Numbered from the stretch's first letter, positions 42,316-52,931 are shown. The stretch is 64,000 nucleotides of DNA from Arthrobacter sp. E3 (GCF_017353415.1 NZ_JAFMPX010000021.1:1-64000), one strand, 5' to 3'. Program-made: numbers and translations. Notes: generated from the letters alone by a model not told the origin.

Positions 42316-45300
42316 ATGACAGCGCATTCATTTAGGGGTTCTCGGAGATCCCGCGGGCTCAAGGCGACGGCCATCCTGGCCACGGCAGCCTTGGGCTTGA
42401 TGGCCATTTCGAGCCCGGCACTGGCCGTCGATTCCACTGCCACGGTGGAAACCGTTGCCCAGTCGGCCATGGCTGGCGACAAGGTGATCTTCCCCGGCAA
42501 TGACGGTCAAACCCACACCGTAACTTTTGACTCGAAGTCGTACATGGTTGACGGTGAGCGGCTCAATGTCTGGTCCGGCGAATTCCACCACTGGCGCCTG
42601 CCCGGCACCGATGACTGGCGTGACATGTTCCAAAAAATGCGCGCTAGCGGCTTCAACGCCGTGTCGCTGTACTTTTTCTGGGGTTTGCACTCCACCGAGT
42701 CCGGAAAGTTTGACTTTACCGGCATCAAGGACATTGAACTGCTCCTCACCATGGCCGAGGAGGAAGGCCTGTACGTCATTGCGCGTCCGGGCCCCTACGT
42801 CAATGCGGAGATTTCGATGGGTGGCCTGCCTGCCTACCTGACGAAGAGCGGGGCAGGATCCCTTCGCAGCACGGACCCTGAAGCACTGCGGGAGTCGTTG
42901 AGCTGGATCCACGCCTTCAATGAAATCGCCGTCAAGCACCAGGTCACAGACGGCGGCGGGTCCATCGTGACCTACCAGGCTGAAAATGAACTGTTGAACG
43001 AAGGCGGAGACCGCCCTGCGTTCATGAAGGCCCTGGTCAAGCAGATCAAGGCCGACGGCATCACCGTCCCGGTCTTCCACAATGACTGGGGCTTCAACGG
43101 CGCCTACGTCCCCGGCAGCTCAAGCGCCGGCGGAAATGTGGGCTTGGACTACTACGCGTTTGACCAGTACCCGTTGGGCTTCACGTGTTCAAACGCCCGC
43201 GGCCAGGTCCCCGACATGGAAGACCGTTTCCGGGCACGGACCCAAACCAGCCCCATGTTCATTGCCGAGGGCCAAGGCGGCGCCTTCACGCCCTGGGGCG
43301 CCAACTTCAACACCGACCGTTGTGCCGAATTCGTTGATTCAGCGTTTACCCGCCAGTACGGGGTCAACAACCTGAACAACGGCATCAACATGTTCAACTA
43401 CTACATGCAGTACGGCGGAACCAACTGGGGCTGGACCGGTTCCCCCTCCTCAGGCTTCACCTCTTATGACTATGGCGCCGCCATCAACGAGGACCGCCAG
43501 CTGACGCCCAAGGCATCCGTACAGAAGGAACTTGGCTACTTCCAGCAGGATTTCACTCCGATCTCCAACATGGTTCCCCAACCCGGTGCCCCCGTCACGA
43601 TCGACGGCGGTGCGGGCAACATCAAGTCCTACCAGCGCATTGCCACTGAGGACATGGAGGCCAGTTCAGTCTCCGGCAACGGTGCCCGCTACCTGGGCTT
43701 CCGCCAGGGCGACAGCAACAGCACCACGGAATTGAGCTACTCCATCCCGTTGACGCTGTCACCCCGTGAGGAAACCGTTGCGGCCAGCTACACTGCCGAC
43801 GACAGGGACCCGTCCATCACGTACACAGGCACGTGGGGCAAGTCGAACGGCGAAGGTTGGGCCGCCGGCAACTACAAGGGCACCGAAACTTTCAGCGACA
43901 AGAAGGATGACTCCGTCTCCTACACGTTCACCGGAGCAGGCATCCGCGTCATTTCCGCCCAGTCCATCAACCACGGCTACGGCGATGTGTTCATTGACGG
44001 TGTCAAGATGGGCCAGACGAACACCTACCGCGGCCAGAACGCCAACTTTCAGTACGTGGCCTTCCAGAAGGACGGACTGGACCCGAACGTTCCGCACACC
44101 ATCAAGATCGTGATCACCGGCCAAAAGGATGCCGCCAGCCAAGGCACCAACGTCACCATCGATGCCTTTGACGTGATTCCGGCAGCAGCTGCCCCTGATG
44201 TTCCGGCAGCGCCCGTCACGAAGAAGGTCGACGACGTCGACCCCTCCATCACGTTCTCCTCCACCGACGGTGTCCTGGATTGGAGCCGGGACACCGGCAA
44301 GACCTGGACTGCTGACGACTACATGGGCACCGAGAGCAACAGCAGCAAGACCGGCGCCTACTACGAGTACAAGTTCAAGGCCGCAGAGGTGAAGCTGATC
44401 TCGGCAACCGCCTATAACCACGCCATTGGCGACGTCCTCATCGACGGTGTCAAGGTGGGCCAGACCAACACCTACCAGGCCGCGGTCAAGAGCACGGCTG
44501 GTCAGACGGCTTTCGAAAAAACGGGTCTGGATCCCACCATTGAGCACACCATCAAGGTGGTCAACACGGGCGTGAAGGGTGCTCCGGCCGCTGTGGGGAC
44601 GTTCATTTCCCTCGATGCCATTGAAACCTCAACTCCTGCGGCAACCACACCCGAGGCGCCGGCGGATTCCATCACCTTCAACCGCGTCCCGCAAAAAGCC
44701 GGCACGTTCTTGAAGCTGCACGGCCGCGACGCCAACATGGTCATCGCCGACTACGCCTTTGACGGGCAGAAGCTGATGTACAGCACCTCTGAGCTCTTCA
44801 CGAAGATGCCCGTTGCCAACGGCACCCTGGTGGTGTTGAACGGGGCCAAGGGCGACGACGGCGAAACGGTCCTGAAGTACGCCTCGGAACCTACGGTGAC
44901 CACTTTGGGTGGCACCGCCGTCGAGCATGTCTGGGACGCTGCCACGAAGATGCTGCGCCTGAACTATGTGCACGGCAACGCAACGTCGGTGAAGATCACT
45001 GGCGGTGACGCGCCCGAATTGACCATCGTCACCACCGACCGCTCAGCCACCGGCCTGCAGTGGACCCTTGACGGAATCGTCAAGGGTGGCACCACCAACA
45101 AGACCGTCATGGTCACCGGCGCCGACCTGCTCCGTTCAGCCGAGTTCGACGGCGACACCGTGCACTTGGTGGGCGACACCAAGGAAGCCCGCAGTATCGG
45201 CATCTACGTTCCGGGCGGCATCACGAAGGCCAGCTGGAACGGGCAGGCACTTGTCACCACAGTTGGCGTCAACGGCCAGCTTGTGGCAAACCTGGCCGGA

Positions 45301-47280
45301 CCGGCCGCCGCTGTTCTTCCTGAGCTGACCAACTGGAAGGTTTCCGGGCAAAACCCGGAGTCCGCCACCGCGTTTGACGACAGTAAATGGCTCGAGGCAA
45401 CCGCCACCGCAGCTGCGAACACCCGTCAGGGCCCCGGCGCCAACCAGGGCAAGGTCCTGGACACGGCGTTCTACGGCTTCTACGAAGGCGACACCTGGTA
45501 CCGGGCGCACTTCACCGCATCATCCGCAGCCACCAGCATTCAGCTGCGCGGCCAAGGTGGCAGTGCAGCGAATATGCTCGTCTGGGTCAACGGCACCTTC
45601 GCCGGAGCCGCAGCAGCCAATGGCAGCATGCAGACGATCCAGGTCCCGGCCGGGGTCATCAAAAATGGTGAGAAGACAGTCGTTTCGGCAGTGGTCCGCA
45701 ACCAGGGCCAAAACCTCGATTGGTCCGATGACGGCCTGTCACGCCAAAACCGCGGCCTGTACGACGCAGTGCTGCCCAGCAGCGGCGCTGTCACCTGGAA
45801 GCTGCAAGGCGCCAAGGACAAGGCCGCGCCGGTTGATACAGATCGGACCATGTACAACACCGGCGGTCTTTATGGTGAGCGCGCCGGTTGGTACCTGCCG
45901 CAGTACCCGGACAGCGAATGGGCAGATGCCACCTCGTTCAAGCCGGCCAAGGCAGGAGTCACCTGGTACCGCACCAACTTTGCGCTGAATGTTCCGGCAG
46001 GCACCGACACGGCCCTTGGCTTGAAGATCAACGACGCCAAGTTTGAAGACGGCCGCAAGTCCTATGCTCGTGCCGTGATCTATGTGAACGGCTGGAACAC
46101 GGGAACCTGGGTTGGCAACGTTGGCCCGCAGAGCACGTTCACCATCCCGAGCGGATTCCTGAATAAATCGGGGGATAACACTCTTGCCATCGTGCTCAGC
46201 ACTGAGCGCGACGCCCAAGGGCCGGATTCCTTCACCCTGGTGGACCGCGGCACCAGTCTCGGCGGCGTGCCGACGAAGCTGAACACGGCCCCAGACTACG
46301 CATTGCCGGTTGTCACGGCAGTGGCGGAGCAGGCCAAGTACGACGTCGGTGAGAAGGCCGTCGTCAGCGGCACCTCGGTGCTGGCAGCCATCGGAGACGG
46401 GGCGTTGACCAACGCTGTCATCGACTTTGGTGACGGCAGCGCGGCAGTGACCGTGCCTGTGGTCAACGGTGCGTACTCGGCGGAGCACAGCTTCGCCAAG
46501 AAGGGCAACTATGCGGCAACAGTGAGCATTAAGGACGCCGTTTCCGGAGCGACCTTGGGCATCCAGACCCTTGAAATCGCTATTGATGGTAACGGCACCA
46601 CTCCGACGCAGACGGTCACACCGTCAGCTACGGCCACGCCGACCGCCAGTGCAACGGCCTCTGCAACGGCCTCTGCAACGCCAAGCGCGTCGGCGACTGC
46701 TACACCGTCGGCGATTGCTACACCGTCAGCTTCGGCAACACCAAGTGCTTCGGCGACGGCGACTGCGACGCCGTCGGCCCCTGCCACATCCGAGGCACCG
46801 TCTCAGGAGCCAGCGACTCCCGGCATCAAACTGAGCGTGGACACCGTGGCGCAGGGCGGCAAGCTCACCATCATGGGGGAGAACTTCAAAGCGGGGAGCA
46901 GCGCAACCTTCACGCTGCACTCGGAGCCGGTGCAGTTGGGCACGGCTACCGCTGATGCCAACGGCGTTGTGAGCTTGAGCGTGGTTCTGCCGTCGGACAT
47001 TCCGGCGGGCCAGCACCGCATCATGATTGACGGTGTGGGATTGGACGGGAAGGCGCATCAGGTAAGTGCACCCCTGACCATCACCGCCGCAGCTGCGAAG
47101 GTTCCGGCGACGGATCATGGCACAGCTGGCAACAGCGCATCGGCGAATGATGATTCGGCCAATGACGATCTGGCCAACACCGGTGCGAACAACACCTGGC
47201 TTGGCGGGCTGGCAGTCTTGCTGGTCCTGGCCGGGGCTACAGCGTTTGCTGCAACCCGCCGCAGGTCGGCAACACACTAA
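42316..47280 (+). CDS. Large cell-wall-anchored GH35 beta-galactosidase
   Basis: A 1654-aa secreted enzyme. A signal peptide (AISSPALA) is followed by the GH35 TIM barrel (GEFHHWRLPG, FFWGLHS, PGPYVNAEISMGGLPAY). Glu225 (QAENE) fits the acid/base and Glu318 (IAEGQG) the nucleophile. Two tandem beta-sandwich repeats occupy residues ~488-624 and ~637-775. Galactose-binding-like modules, a PKD-like domain (IDFGDGSAAVTV), a Ser/Thr/Ala/Pro linker (~1426-1500) and an Ig-like domain follow. The C-terminus has LANTG (1619-1623), a hydrophobic stretch and RRRSATH, fitting a class E sortase signal. It likely degrades galactose-rich polysaccharides at the surface. ATG 42316. Confidence 0.9.
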   Translation: MTAHSFRGSRRSRGLKATAILATAALGLMAISSPALAVDSTATVETVAQSAMAGDKVIFPGNDGQTHTVTFDSKSYMVDGERLNVWSGEFHHWRLPGTDDWRDMFQKMRASGFNAVSLYFFWGLHSTESGKFDFTGIKDIELLLTMAEEEGLYVIARPGPYVNAEISMGGLPAYLTKSGAGSLRSTDPEALRESLSWIHAFNEIAVKHQVTDGGGSIVTYQAENELLNEGGDRPAFMKALVKQIKADGITVPVFHNDWGFNGAYVPGSSSAGGNVGLDYYAFDQYPLGFTCSNARGQVPDMEDRFRARTQTSPMFIAEGQGGAFTPWGANFNTDRCAEFVDSAFTRQYGVNNLNNGINMFNYYMQYGGTNWGWTGSPSSGFTSYDYGAAINEDRQLTPKASVQKELGYFQQDFTPISNMVPQPGAPVTIDGGAGNIKSYQRIATEDMEASSVSGNGARYLGFRQGDSNSTTELSYSIPLTLSPREETVAASYTADDRDPSITYTGTWGKSNGEGWAAGNYKGTETFSDKKDDSVSYTFTGAGIRVISAQSINHGYGDVFIDGVKMGQTNTYRGQNANFQYVAFQKDGLDPNVPHTIKIVITGQKDAASQGTNVTIDAFDVIPAAAAPDVPAAPVTKKVDDVDPSITFSSTDGVLDWSRDTGKTWTADDYMGTESNSSKTGAYYEYKFKAAEVKLISATAYNHAIGDVLIDGVKVGQTNTYQAAVKSTAGQTAFEKTGLDPTIEHTIKVVNTGVKGAPAAVGTFISLDAIETSTPAATTPEAPADSITFNRVPQKAGTFLKLHGRDANMVIADYAFDGQKLMYSTSELFTKMPVANGTLVVLNGAKGDDGETVLKYASEPTVTTLGGTAVEHVWDAATKMLRLNYVHGNATSVKITGGDAPELTIVTTDRSATGLQWTLDGIVKGGTTNKTVMVTGADLLRSAEFDGDTVHLVGDTKEARSIGIYVPGGITKASWNGQALVTTVGVNGQLVANLAGPAAAVLPELTNWKVSGQNPESATAFDDSKWLEATATAAANTRQGPGANQGKVLDTAFYGFYEGDTWYRAHFTASSAATSIQLRGQGGSAANMLVWVNGTFAGAAAANGSMQTIQVPAGVIKNGEKTVVSAVVRNQGQNLDWSDDGLSRQNRGLYDAVLPSSGAVTWKLQGAKDKAAPVDTDRTMYNTGGLYGERAGWYLPQYPDSEWADATSFKPAKAGVTWYRTNFALNVPAGTDTALGLKINDAKFEDGRKSYARAVIYVNGWNTGTWVGNVGPQSTFTIPSGFLNKSGDNTLAIVLSTERDAQGPDSFTLVDRGTSLGGVPTKLNTAPDYALPVVTAVAEQAKYDVGEKAVVSGTSVLAAIGDGALTNAVIDFGDGSAAVTVPVVNGAYSAEHSFAKKGNYAATVSIKDAVSGATLGIQTLEIAIDGNGTTPTQTVTPSATATPTASATASATASATPSASATATPSAIATPSASATPSASATATATPSAPATSEAPSQEPATPGIKLSVDTVAQGGKLTIMGENFKAGSSATFTLHSEPVQLGTATADANGVVSLSVVLPSDIPAGQHRIMIDGVGLDGKAHQVSAPLTITAAAAKVPATDHGTAGNSASANDDSANDDLANTGANNTWLGGLAVLLVLAGATAFAATRRRSATH

Positions 47281-47390
47281 CACCAGGCGCGCAACACCAA
47301 CCGCTGAGTTGACCTTCGGGCGGGCACGGTAACTTCTTCCGGTGCCTGCCCGAGGTGTTTGACCTGAGGTACCTAACCGCAGGGGACAAA

Positions 47391-47427
47391 AATGGGGCCG
47401 GTTGTCGAGAAGACAACCGGCCCCATT
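47391..47427 (+). terminator. Terminator of the GH35 gene
   Basis: The 16-bp perfect stem AATGGGGCCGGTTGTC/GACAACCGGCCCCATT has a 5-nt loop (GAGAA). It lies 110 bp after the GH35 stop and before the convergent lipoprotein gene, so it can serve both. Confidence 0.9.
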
Positions 47428-47495
47428 CGTGTCTGCATATATGGCGCAGCGGCTCGTGCGGATAATCGCTGGAGCGTAATGCTACAACTTGCTAA

Positions 47496-48014
47496 TTACG
47501 GGGTGGACGTGGGTTCCGCTGTGGGCACCATGTTCTTGTACTCGCTCAAGGTGCCATCAAGGACGGGAACCTCCAACGTGGCCGTCTCAGATGCGGCACC
47601 CGAGGAGCGCAATTCAAGCGTCTCCACGGCACCGGGGGCTGCGCCCATGGTGCTCAAAATGGCTTTATCGGACTCGCCGTTGAGTACCAGCGGCATGCTC
47701 GGCTTCACCGTGATCTCGGTCTGCGAGCCCTGCGCGCCACTGATGGTCAGAGTGATGTCTGAATCGGCCTTGTTGTAGAACGTGCCAAGGACGCGGCCGG
47801 GACTGCCTTCAGCTTTGGAGATGACCAGGACGTTGCGGAGTTCAAGGCTGCCCAGGTTCAAGTTCACGCCGTCAGAAACGGCGACCTCCATGGTGGTGCT
47901 TTGTGGATTGGTTGCACTGCAACCTGTGAAGGTCATGGCGCCAATGCCGATGGCTGCAATCAGGCTCAAACGTTGCGCTCGTTTGGTACCAGGGATGCCG
48001 GAAGCGATTCTCAC
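47496..48014 (-). CDS. Putative lipoprotein
   Basis: A 172-aa exported lipoprotein with a signal and lipobox (AMTFTGC). The mature domain is beta-rich (VSDGVNLNLGSLELRNVLVI, TLTISGAQGSQTEI, TLEVPVLDGTLSEYKNMVPT) and ends in a Pro/Thr-rich tail. I cannot name a function. Length and composition suggest a small extracytoplasmic beta-sandwich. The upstream 285 bp separates it from carD (divergent). Confidence 0.8.
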   Translation of the reverse strand: MRIASGIPGTKRAQRLSLIAAIGIGAMTFTGCSATNPQSTTMEVAVSDGVNLNLGSLELRNVLVISKAEGSPGRVLGTFYNKADSDITLTISGAQGSQTEITVKPSMPLVLNGESDKAILSTMGAAPGAVETLELRSSGAASETATLEVPVLDGTLSEYKNMVPTAEPTSTP

Positions 48015-48299
48015 GTCAGTAACTCCTCAGGGAAAAGACAAAATATCTTTGCCCAGCTTATCCGCAATTGTGGTAAAAGTGCGCTTCCTTCGTGTGCGTC
48101 CAGACAATTGTGTAGGAGTTGCGTAGGAGCAGGTGTTCATTGAGGCACTTCAAAGGCGTTTAGTCAAGGGGTCAACAATTCTCCAATTGTTGGATGAATT
48201 GCGCGGTCAGCGTAGCGCTGGCAGCCCCTGACCTGCGGAAACTCAGGGAAGTAGAAGTTTAACCGTGGTAAACTTGAGTATTGGAAAGGGAGAATCCAC

Positions 48300-48782
48300 A
48301 TGCTTTTTGAGGTCGGCGAGACAGTAGTTTACCCACACCACGGTGCGGCAAAGATCGAAGAGATCAAGATGCGCACTGTTCGGGGTGAAGAGAAGATGTA
48401 TCTCAAGCTCAAGGTTGCGCAGGGGGATCTGACAATTGAAGTTCCCGCTGAGAACGTAGACCTTGTTGGGGTACGTGACGTTGTAGGCAAGGAAGGGCTG
48501 GAGCACGTTTTTCAGGTGCTCCGCGCCGAGTTTACGGAGGAGCCCACCAACTGGTCCCGCCGTTACAAGGCAAATCTGGAGAAGCTCGCATCCGGCGATG
48601 TCATCAAGGTTGCAGAAGTCGTTCGCGACCTGTGGCGCAGGGACAACGACCGGGGCTTGTCGGCAGGCGAAAAGCGCATGCTGGCCAAGGCGCGGCAGAT
48701 CCTGATTTCCGAGCTGGCCCTGGCGGAAAAGACTGACGAGGACAAGGCAGCAGAAGTCCTTGACGAGGTTTTGGCTTCATAG
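48300..48782 (+). CDS. carD: CarD-family transcriptional regulator
   Basis: A 160-aa protein. The N-terminal Tudor-like RNAP-binding module is [20 protein letters not shown]. The C-terminal helical DNA-binding domain includes [16 protein letters not shown] and [20 protein letters not shown]. CarD binds RNA polymerase beta and stabilises open complexes at many actinobacterial promoters. AAAGGGAG lies just upstream of ATG 48300. It heads the ispD-ispF-cysS-rlmB region. Confidence 0.95.
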   Translation: MLFEVGETVVYPHHGAAKIEEIKMRTVRGEEKMYLKLKVAQGDLTIEVPAENVDLVGVRDVVGKEGLEHVFQVLRAEFTEEPTNWSRRYKANLEKLASGDVIKVAEVVRDLWRRDNDRGLSAGEKRMLAKARQILISELALAEKTDEDKAAEVLDEVLAS

Positions 48783-48817
48783 CCTCACAAACAGGCAACT
48801 CGTAACCAGACAATGGG

Positions 48818-48847
48818 AAAACCCCGCACCTGATCGTGTGGGGTTTT
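48818..48847 (+). terminator. Terminator downstream of carD
   Basis: AAAACCCCGCAC pairs with GTGTGGGGTTTT (one G-T wobble) with a 6-nt loop and a run of T. It separates carD from ispD, whose start follows 45 bp later. Confidence 0.9.
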
Positions 48848-48892
48848 TTCATGTCCGGCACAATCTTCATGTGGCCGACTAGGGTAGGGGTT

Positions 48893-49672
48893 ATGACTGA
48901 GGTGAAGGCCGGCTCGTGCGCCGTCGTGATAGTTGCAGCAGGATCCGGACAGCGGCTGGGCCATGGGGTGCCCAAGGCGCGAGTGCCGCTTGGTGGGGAA
49001 GCCGTGCTGGTCCACGCCGTTCGCGGCGTCTTCAAGTCGGGAATCGCGGCTCAAATCTGTGTTGCAATACCTGCCGACGACTCCGAGATGGCAGCCATCT
49101 GCAGCAAGTTGGGTGCCGAAGCAGCCACCGCCGGGCTGCTGTTCAGCATTGTTGAGGGCGGCTCGCAGCGATCCGAGTCGGTGCATGCGGCGTTGGCTGA
49201 AATTGCCGACGGCGTCACCACCGTCATGATCCACGACGCCGCCAGGCCACTGACACCCTCCGGTGTGTTCAATCGGGTGGCCGCCGCCCTCCATGACGGC
49301 GCAAAAGCCGTTATTCCGGCACTGGCCGTCACCGACACCATCAAGAGCGTTGAGCCGGCCAGCCTGCCCGCCACGGGCGCCGGCGTTGAAAGAGTCGTGG
49401 CCACGCCGCCTCGAAACCAGCTGCGCGCCGTGCAGACCCCGCAGGGTTTTGAGCTGGAGACCCTACGCCGGGCCCACGCCTATGCCTTGACGCTCGACGC
49501 CGGGGCCCTCGCACGCATCACGGACGACGCCATGCTGGTGGAATCCATGGGTGAAGAGGTGTACGTGGTCCAAGGGTCCACCCACAGCTTCAAGGTCACC
49601 ACGCCACTGGACCTTCTGCTGGCCGAGGCCATGCTCGAGGGTCCGCTGCGCCCCCGCTGGGTGGAAGGGTAG
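48893..49672 (+). CDS. ispD: 2-C-methyl-D-erythritol 4-phosphate cytidylyltransferase
   Basis: A 259-aa enzyme of the MEP isoprenoid pathway, making CDP-methylerythritol. CTP-binding [46 protein letters not shown] and ITDDAMLVE match. ATG 48893 ([10 protein letters not shown]) is used; an in-frame start at 48836 lies inside the terminator. ispF begins 5 bp after its stop. Confidence 0.95.
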   Translation: MTEVKAGSCAVVIVAAGSGQRLGHGVPKARVPLGGEAVLVHAVRGVFKSGIAAQICVAIPADDSEMAAICSKLGAEAATAGLLFSIVEGGSQRSESVHAALAEIADGVTTVMIHDAARPLTPSGVFNRVAAALHDGAKAVIPALAVTDTIKSVEPASLPATGAGVERVVATPPRNQLRAVQTPQGFELETLRRAHAYALTLDAGALARITDDAMLVESMGEEVYVVQGSTHSFKVTTPLDLLLAEAMLEGPLRPRWVEG

Positions 49673-49677
49673 AGCAC

Positions 49678-50214
49678 ATGATGCTGCCCCGGACAGGCAT
49701 TGGGATCGACATCCACGCCTTCGCCCCGCTGGACAGCCCGGCACCACTGTGGCTGGCCGGGCTGCATTGGGAAGGCGAACGCGGCCTCAGCGGCCATTCC
49801 GACGGCGACGCCGTGGCACACGCCGCGGCCGACGCCTTGTTCTCCGCTGCTGGAGTGGGGGATCTGGGCGCGCACTTCGGCACGGACCGCCCGGAGTATC
49901 AAGGGGCCTCGGGCGTGAGTCTGCTGGCTGAGGCTGCGCGCATCGTCCGTGCGGCAGGCTTTGAAATCGGCAACATCGCCGTGCAATTTGTTGGCAACCG
50001 GCCAAAATTTTCACCGCGCCGCCAGGAAGCGGAAGCAGCCCTCAGTGCTGCGGCAGGAGCCCCTGTTTCGGTTAGTGCCACCACGTCGGACGGACTCGGG
50101 TTTCCCGGCCGCAGCGAAGGCATCACGGCGATCGCTACCGCACTGGTGGTCGCTCGCGACGGGCAGGACACCGTGAACCAGCAGGCCGCAGGGAGAGGTA
50201 ACCTAGAGCCGTGA
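49678..50214 (+). CDS. ispF: 2-C-methyl-D-erythritol 2,4-cyclodiphosphate synthase
   Basis: A 178-aa MEP-pathway enzyme. Metal ligands occur in GIGIDIHAF and [37 protein letters not shown] closes the active site. It follows ispD by 5 bp and overlaps cysS by 4 bp (GTGA), so the three are coupled. Start is ATG 49678 or 49681. Confidence 0.95.
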   Translation: MMLPRTGIGIDIHAFAPLDSPAPLWLAGLHWEGERGLSGHSDGDAVAHAAADALFSAAGVGDLGAHFGTDRPEYQGASGVSLLAEAARIVRAAGFEIGNIAVQFVGNRPKFSPRRQEAEAALSAAAGAPVSVSATTSDGLGFPGRSEGITAIATALVVARDGQDTVNQQAAGRGNLEP

Positions 50215-51635
50215 CCCTGCGCTTCCATGACTCCGCCACTGCTTCCATCCGCGACTTTGTCCCGCTCAAAGAGGGGCAGGTGTCGCTGTACTATTGCGGC
50301 GCCACCGTCCAGGGCGAACCACACATTGGCCACGTTCGCTCCGCACTGGCCTTTGACCAGCTCACGCGCTGGCTGCAGACCTCCGGTTACGCCGTCACCG
50401 TCATCCGCAACGTGACGGACATCGATGACAAGATCCTGGTCAAGGCGGCCGAGAACAACGAGCCCTGGTGGGCGCTGGCCTACCGTTTTGAACAGGCCTT
50501 CGAGGACGCTTACGACGCCCTGGGCATCCTCAAGCCCACCTATGAGCCGCGTGCCACCGGCCACATCCCGGAAATGCATGCCCTCATCGCTTCGCTCATT
50601 GAACGCGGCCACGCCTACCCGGCATTGGATAACTCCGGCGACGTGTACTTCGATGTACGCTCCTGGCCGCAGTACGGCTCGCTGACCCACCAGAACATTG
50701 ACGACATGCAGGCCGCGCCCGACGCCGACCCCCGGGGCAAGCGCGACCCCCGCGACTTTGCGCTGTGGAAGGGCCACAAGGAAGGCGAGCCTGAGACGGC
50801 CAAATGGGATTCACCATGGGGTGCTGGCCGCCCCGGCTGGCACCTTGAGTGCTCGGCCATGGTCACGAAATACCTTGGCACCGAGTTCGACATCCACGGC
50901 GGCGGGCTTGACCTGCGCTTCCCCCACCACGAAAACGAGATGGCCCAGTCCCAAGCCGCCGGTCACGGCTTTGCGAACTTCTGGATGCACAACGGCATGG
51001 TCACCTATGCCGGCGAAAAGATGTCCAAGTCCATCGGCAACACCATCAACCCGCGCGAAATGCTCGAGCTGGCCCGCCCGCTGGTGGTCCGCTACTACCT
51101 AGGACAGGCCCACTACCGCTCCGTCCTGGACTACCGGCCCACCTCGCTCGCCGAAGCCGCCGCCGCCGTCGAACGCATTGAAACATTCATCCACGCCGCC
51201 GTCGCCCGCGTGTTCCCGGGCGGCATCGGAGACGGGGGTGTGGTAGCCACGCTCCCCGACGCCTTCCGCGAGGCCATGGATGATGACCTGAACGTGCCCG
51301 CTGCCCTGGCCGTCCTGCATGAGACGGTTCGTGCAGGCAACACGGCATTGGCAGCGAAAGACGACGACGGGGCAGCGCTTGCGCTGCAGTCTGCGCTGGG
51401 CATGATGTCGGCTTTGGGCATCAACCCGCTGGATAAGCAGTGGCAGCAGGGGAGCGGTTCTGCGGCGCAGCAGACGGCCCTTGATGTGCTGGCCAACGCC
51501 CAGCTGGAGGCTCGTGCGCAAGCCCGTGCGGAGAAGAATTGGGCGGAGTCGGACAAGATCCGCGACACCCTGGCCGCGGCAGGTGTGGAGATTGCCGATT
51601 CGGCAGAAGGCTCCACCTGGTCCCTAAAAAAATGA
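50211..51635 (+). CDS. cysS: Cysteinyl-tRNA synthetase
   Basis: A 474-aa class I synthetase. The HIGH motif is in [15 protein letters not shown] and KMSKS in [10 protein letters not shown]. Zn-binding Cys in [10 protein letters not shown] and HLECSAM-type region ([12 protein letters not shown]) are present, with a typical C-terminal helical domain. The start is GTG 50211, overlapping ispF. Confidence 0.96.
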   Translation: MTLRFHDSATASIRDFVPLKEGQVSLYYCGATVQGEPHIGHVRSALAFDQLTRWLQTSGYAVTVIRNVTDIDDKILVKAAENNEPWWALAYRFEQAFEDAYDALGILKPTYEPRATGHIPEMHALIASLIERGHAYPALDNSGDVYFDVRSWPQYGSLTHQNIDDMQAAPDADPRGKRDPRDFALWKGHKEGEPETAKWDSPWGAGRPGWHLECSAMVTKYLGTEFDIHGGGLDLRFPHHENEMAQSQAAGHGFANFWMHNGMVTYAGEKMSKSIGNTINPREMLELARPLVVRYYLGQAHYRSVLDYRPTSLAEAAAAVERIETFIHAAVARVFPGGIGDGGVVATLPDAFREAMDDDLNVPAALAVLHETVRAGNTALAAKDDDGAALALQSALGMMSALGINPLDKQWQQGSGSAAQQTALDVLANAQLEARAQARAEKNWAESDKIRDTLAAAGVEIADSAEGSTWSLKK

Positions 51636-51640
51636 CTACC

Positions 51641-51733
51641 GACGCTCCTGCAGTTTCCGGGCTGTTTTACCCAACGCTCCCGCACAGGATGCATGAGCGT
51701 TCGCGGATTAAGCCCCGAAGGTGCAGGAGCGTC
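51641..51733. repeat. CTCCTGCAG-family repeats downstream of cysS
   Basis: GACGCTCCTGCAGTTTCC (51641-51658), AACGCTCCCGCAC (51673-51685) and an inverted copy GTGCAGGAGCGTC (51721-51733) lie just after the cysS stop. The first and third can pair as an inverted repeat. They resemble the repeats at 19493-19573. Confidence 0.65.
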
Positions 51734-51930
51734 GTGGGGGAGTGGGCGGGGCGTGAGGCAGCACACTATTAAGACTCCATACCACTAAATTTGCCTTCAG
51801 GCCGTAAGCTGTTAGGTACGGGTATTTTGTTTTCCGTAACGCAGTGCACCTCAAACGTGTGCACTGGCGGATTTTTTGACGAGCTTAGGCGCCGACTTTA
51901 GGCAGCCGCACTAATCGTAAGGGTTTCACC
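51734..51930. other. Non-coding gap before rlmB
   Basis: About 200 bp between the repeats and rlmB; with the repeats the gene-free stretch is 295 bp. It includes TTAGGTACGGG and an AT-rich TATTTTGTTTTCC that may hold the rlmB promoter. No other feature is supported. Confidence 0.4.
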
Positions 51931-52929
51931 ATGGCCAGTAGTTCACGCTCAGGGGCAGTACGCAAGACCAAGAAGGGCCCCAGCGTCGGCACAGGCGGCC
52001 ACGGCAGGAAAGCCCTGGAAGGCAAGGGCCCCACGCCCAAGGCCAGCGAACGGACCTACCACAAGGCGTTCAAGAATCAGGAACTGGCAGAGCGCTCCGC
52101 CGCCAAGCATTCCGGTGGCAGCAAACCAACTGGCCGGCGCAACAGCGGACCCAAGGGCCGTGCCATGGAGGAACTCGTCACGGGCCGCAACTCCGTCGTT
52201 GAAGCACTGCGTGCAGGCATCCCCGCCAAGGCGCTCTATGTCGCCGTGCGTGTTGACATGGATGAGCGTGTCCGTGAATCCATCAAGCTTGCCACCGAAC
52301 GCGGCATCCCGCTGCTGGAAGCCCACAAGCCTGAGCTTGACCGGCTGACGGAAGACGCCGTCCACCAGGGCCTGGTCCTGCAGATCCCCCCGTACGAGTA
52401 TGAGGACGCCGTAGACACGGCCAGCGAGATCATCGCCAAGTGGAAAAAGGGCCATATCGCCAACGCCCCGCTCATCGTCGCGTTGGACGGGATCACCGAC
52501 ACCCGCAACTTGGGCGCCATCATCCGCAGCGTGTCGGCTTTCTCCGGCCACGCCGTCATTGTGCCTGAGCGCCGCAGCGCCGGTGTGACGGCTGCGGCCT
52601 GGAAGACAAGCGCCGGTGCCGCCGTTCGCGTACCCGTCGCCAAGGCCCCGAACCTGAACCGTGCCATTGCAGCGTTCCAGAAGATGGGATTCTTCGTGTT
52701 GGGGCTCGACGGCGATGGCGACGTTTCGCTGCCCGATCTCACCCTGGCCACCGAACCAGTGTGTGTAGTGGTGGGCTCTGAAGGCAAGGGTCTCTCCCGC
52801 CTTGTACGCGAAAACTGCGACCAGATTGTTTCCATCCCCATCGACTCGGCCATGGAATCGCTGAACGCTTCCATGGCAGTGGGCATCAGCCTGTACGAAA
52901 TCTCCCGGCAACGCGTTGTTCAGGCATAA
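51931..52929 (+). CDS. rlmB: 23S rRNA 2'-O-methyltransferase RlmB-like (SpoU family)
   Basis: A 332-aa RNA methyltransferase. A basic disordered leader of about 75 residues is followed by the substrate-binding domain (ELVTGRNSVVEALRAGIPAK) and the SPOUT knot (VALDGITDTRNLGAIIRSVS, VVVGSEGKGLSRLVRENCDQ, IPIDSAMESLNASMAVGISL). It would methylate G2251 of 23S rRNA by analogy to RlmB. glgX starts 2 bp after its stop. Confidence 0.92.
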   Translation: MASSSRSGAVRKTKKGPSVGTGGHGRKALEGKGPTPKASERTYHKAFKNQELAERSAAKHSGGSKPTGRRNSGPKGRAMEELVTGRNSVVEALRAGIPAKALYVAVRVDMDERVRESIKLATERGIPLLEAHKPELDRLTEDAVHQGLVLQIPPYEYEDAVDTASEIIAKWKKGHIANAPLIVALDGITDTRNLGAIIRSVSAFSGHAVIVPERRSAGVTAAAWKTSAGAAVRVPVAKAPNLNRAIAAFQKMGFFVLGLDGDGDVSLPDLTLATEPVCVVVGSEGKGLSRLVRENCDQIVSIPIDSAMESLNASMAVGISLYEISRQRVVQA

Positions 52930-52931
52930 GC

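Noticed and set aside
46610-46810. Repeated GCAACGGCC/GCTACACCGTC units that could look like a CRISPR or minisatellite
   Set aside because: They lie in frame within the GH35 gene and encode its Ser/Thr/Ala/Pro stalk; units have no unique spacers.
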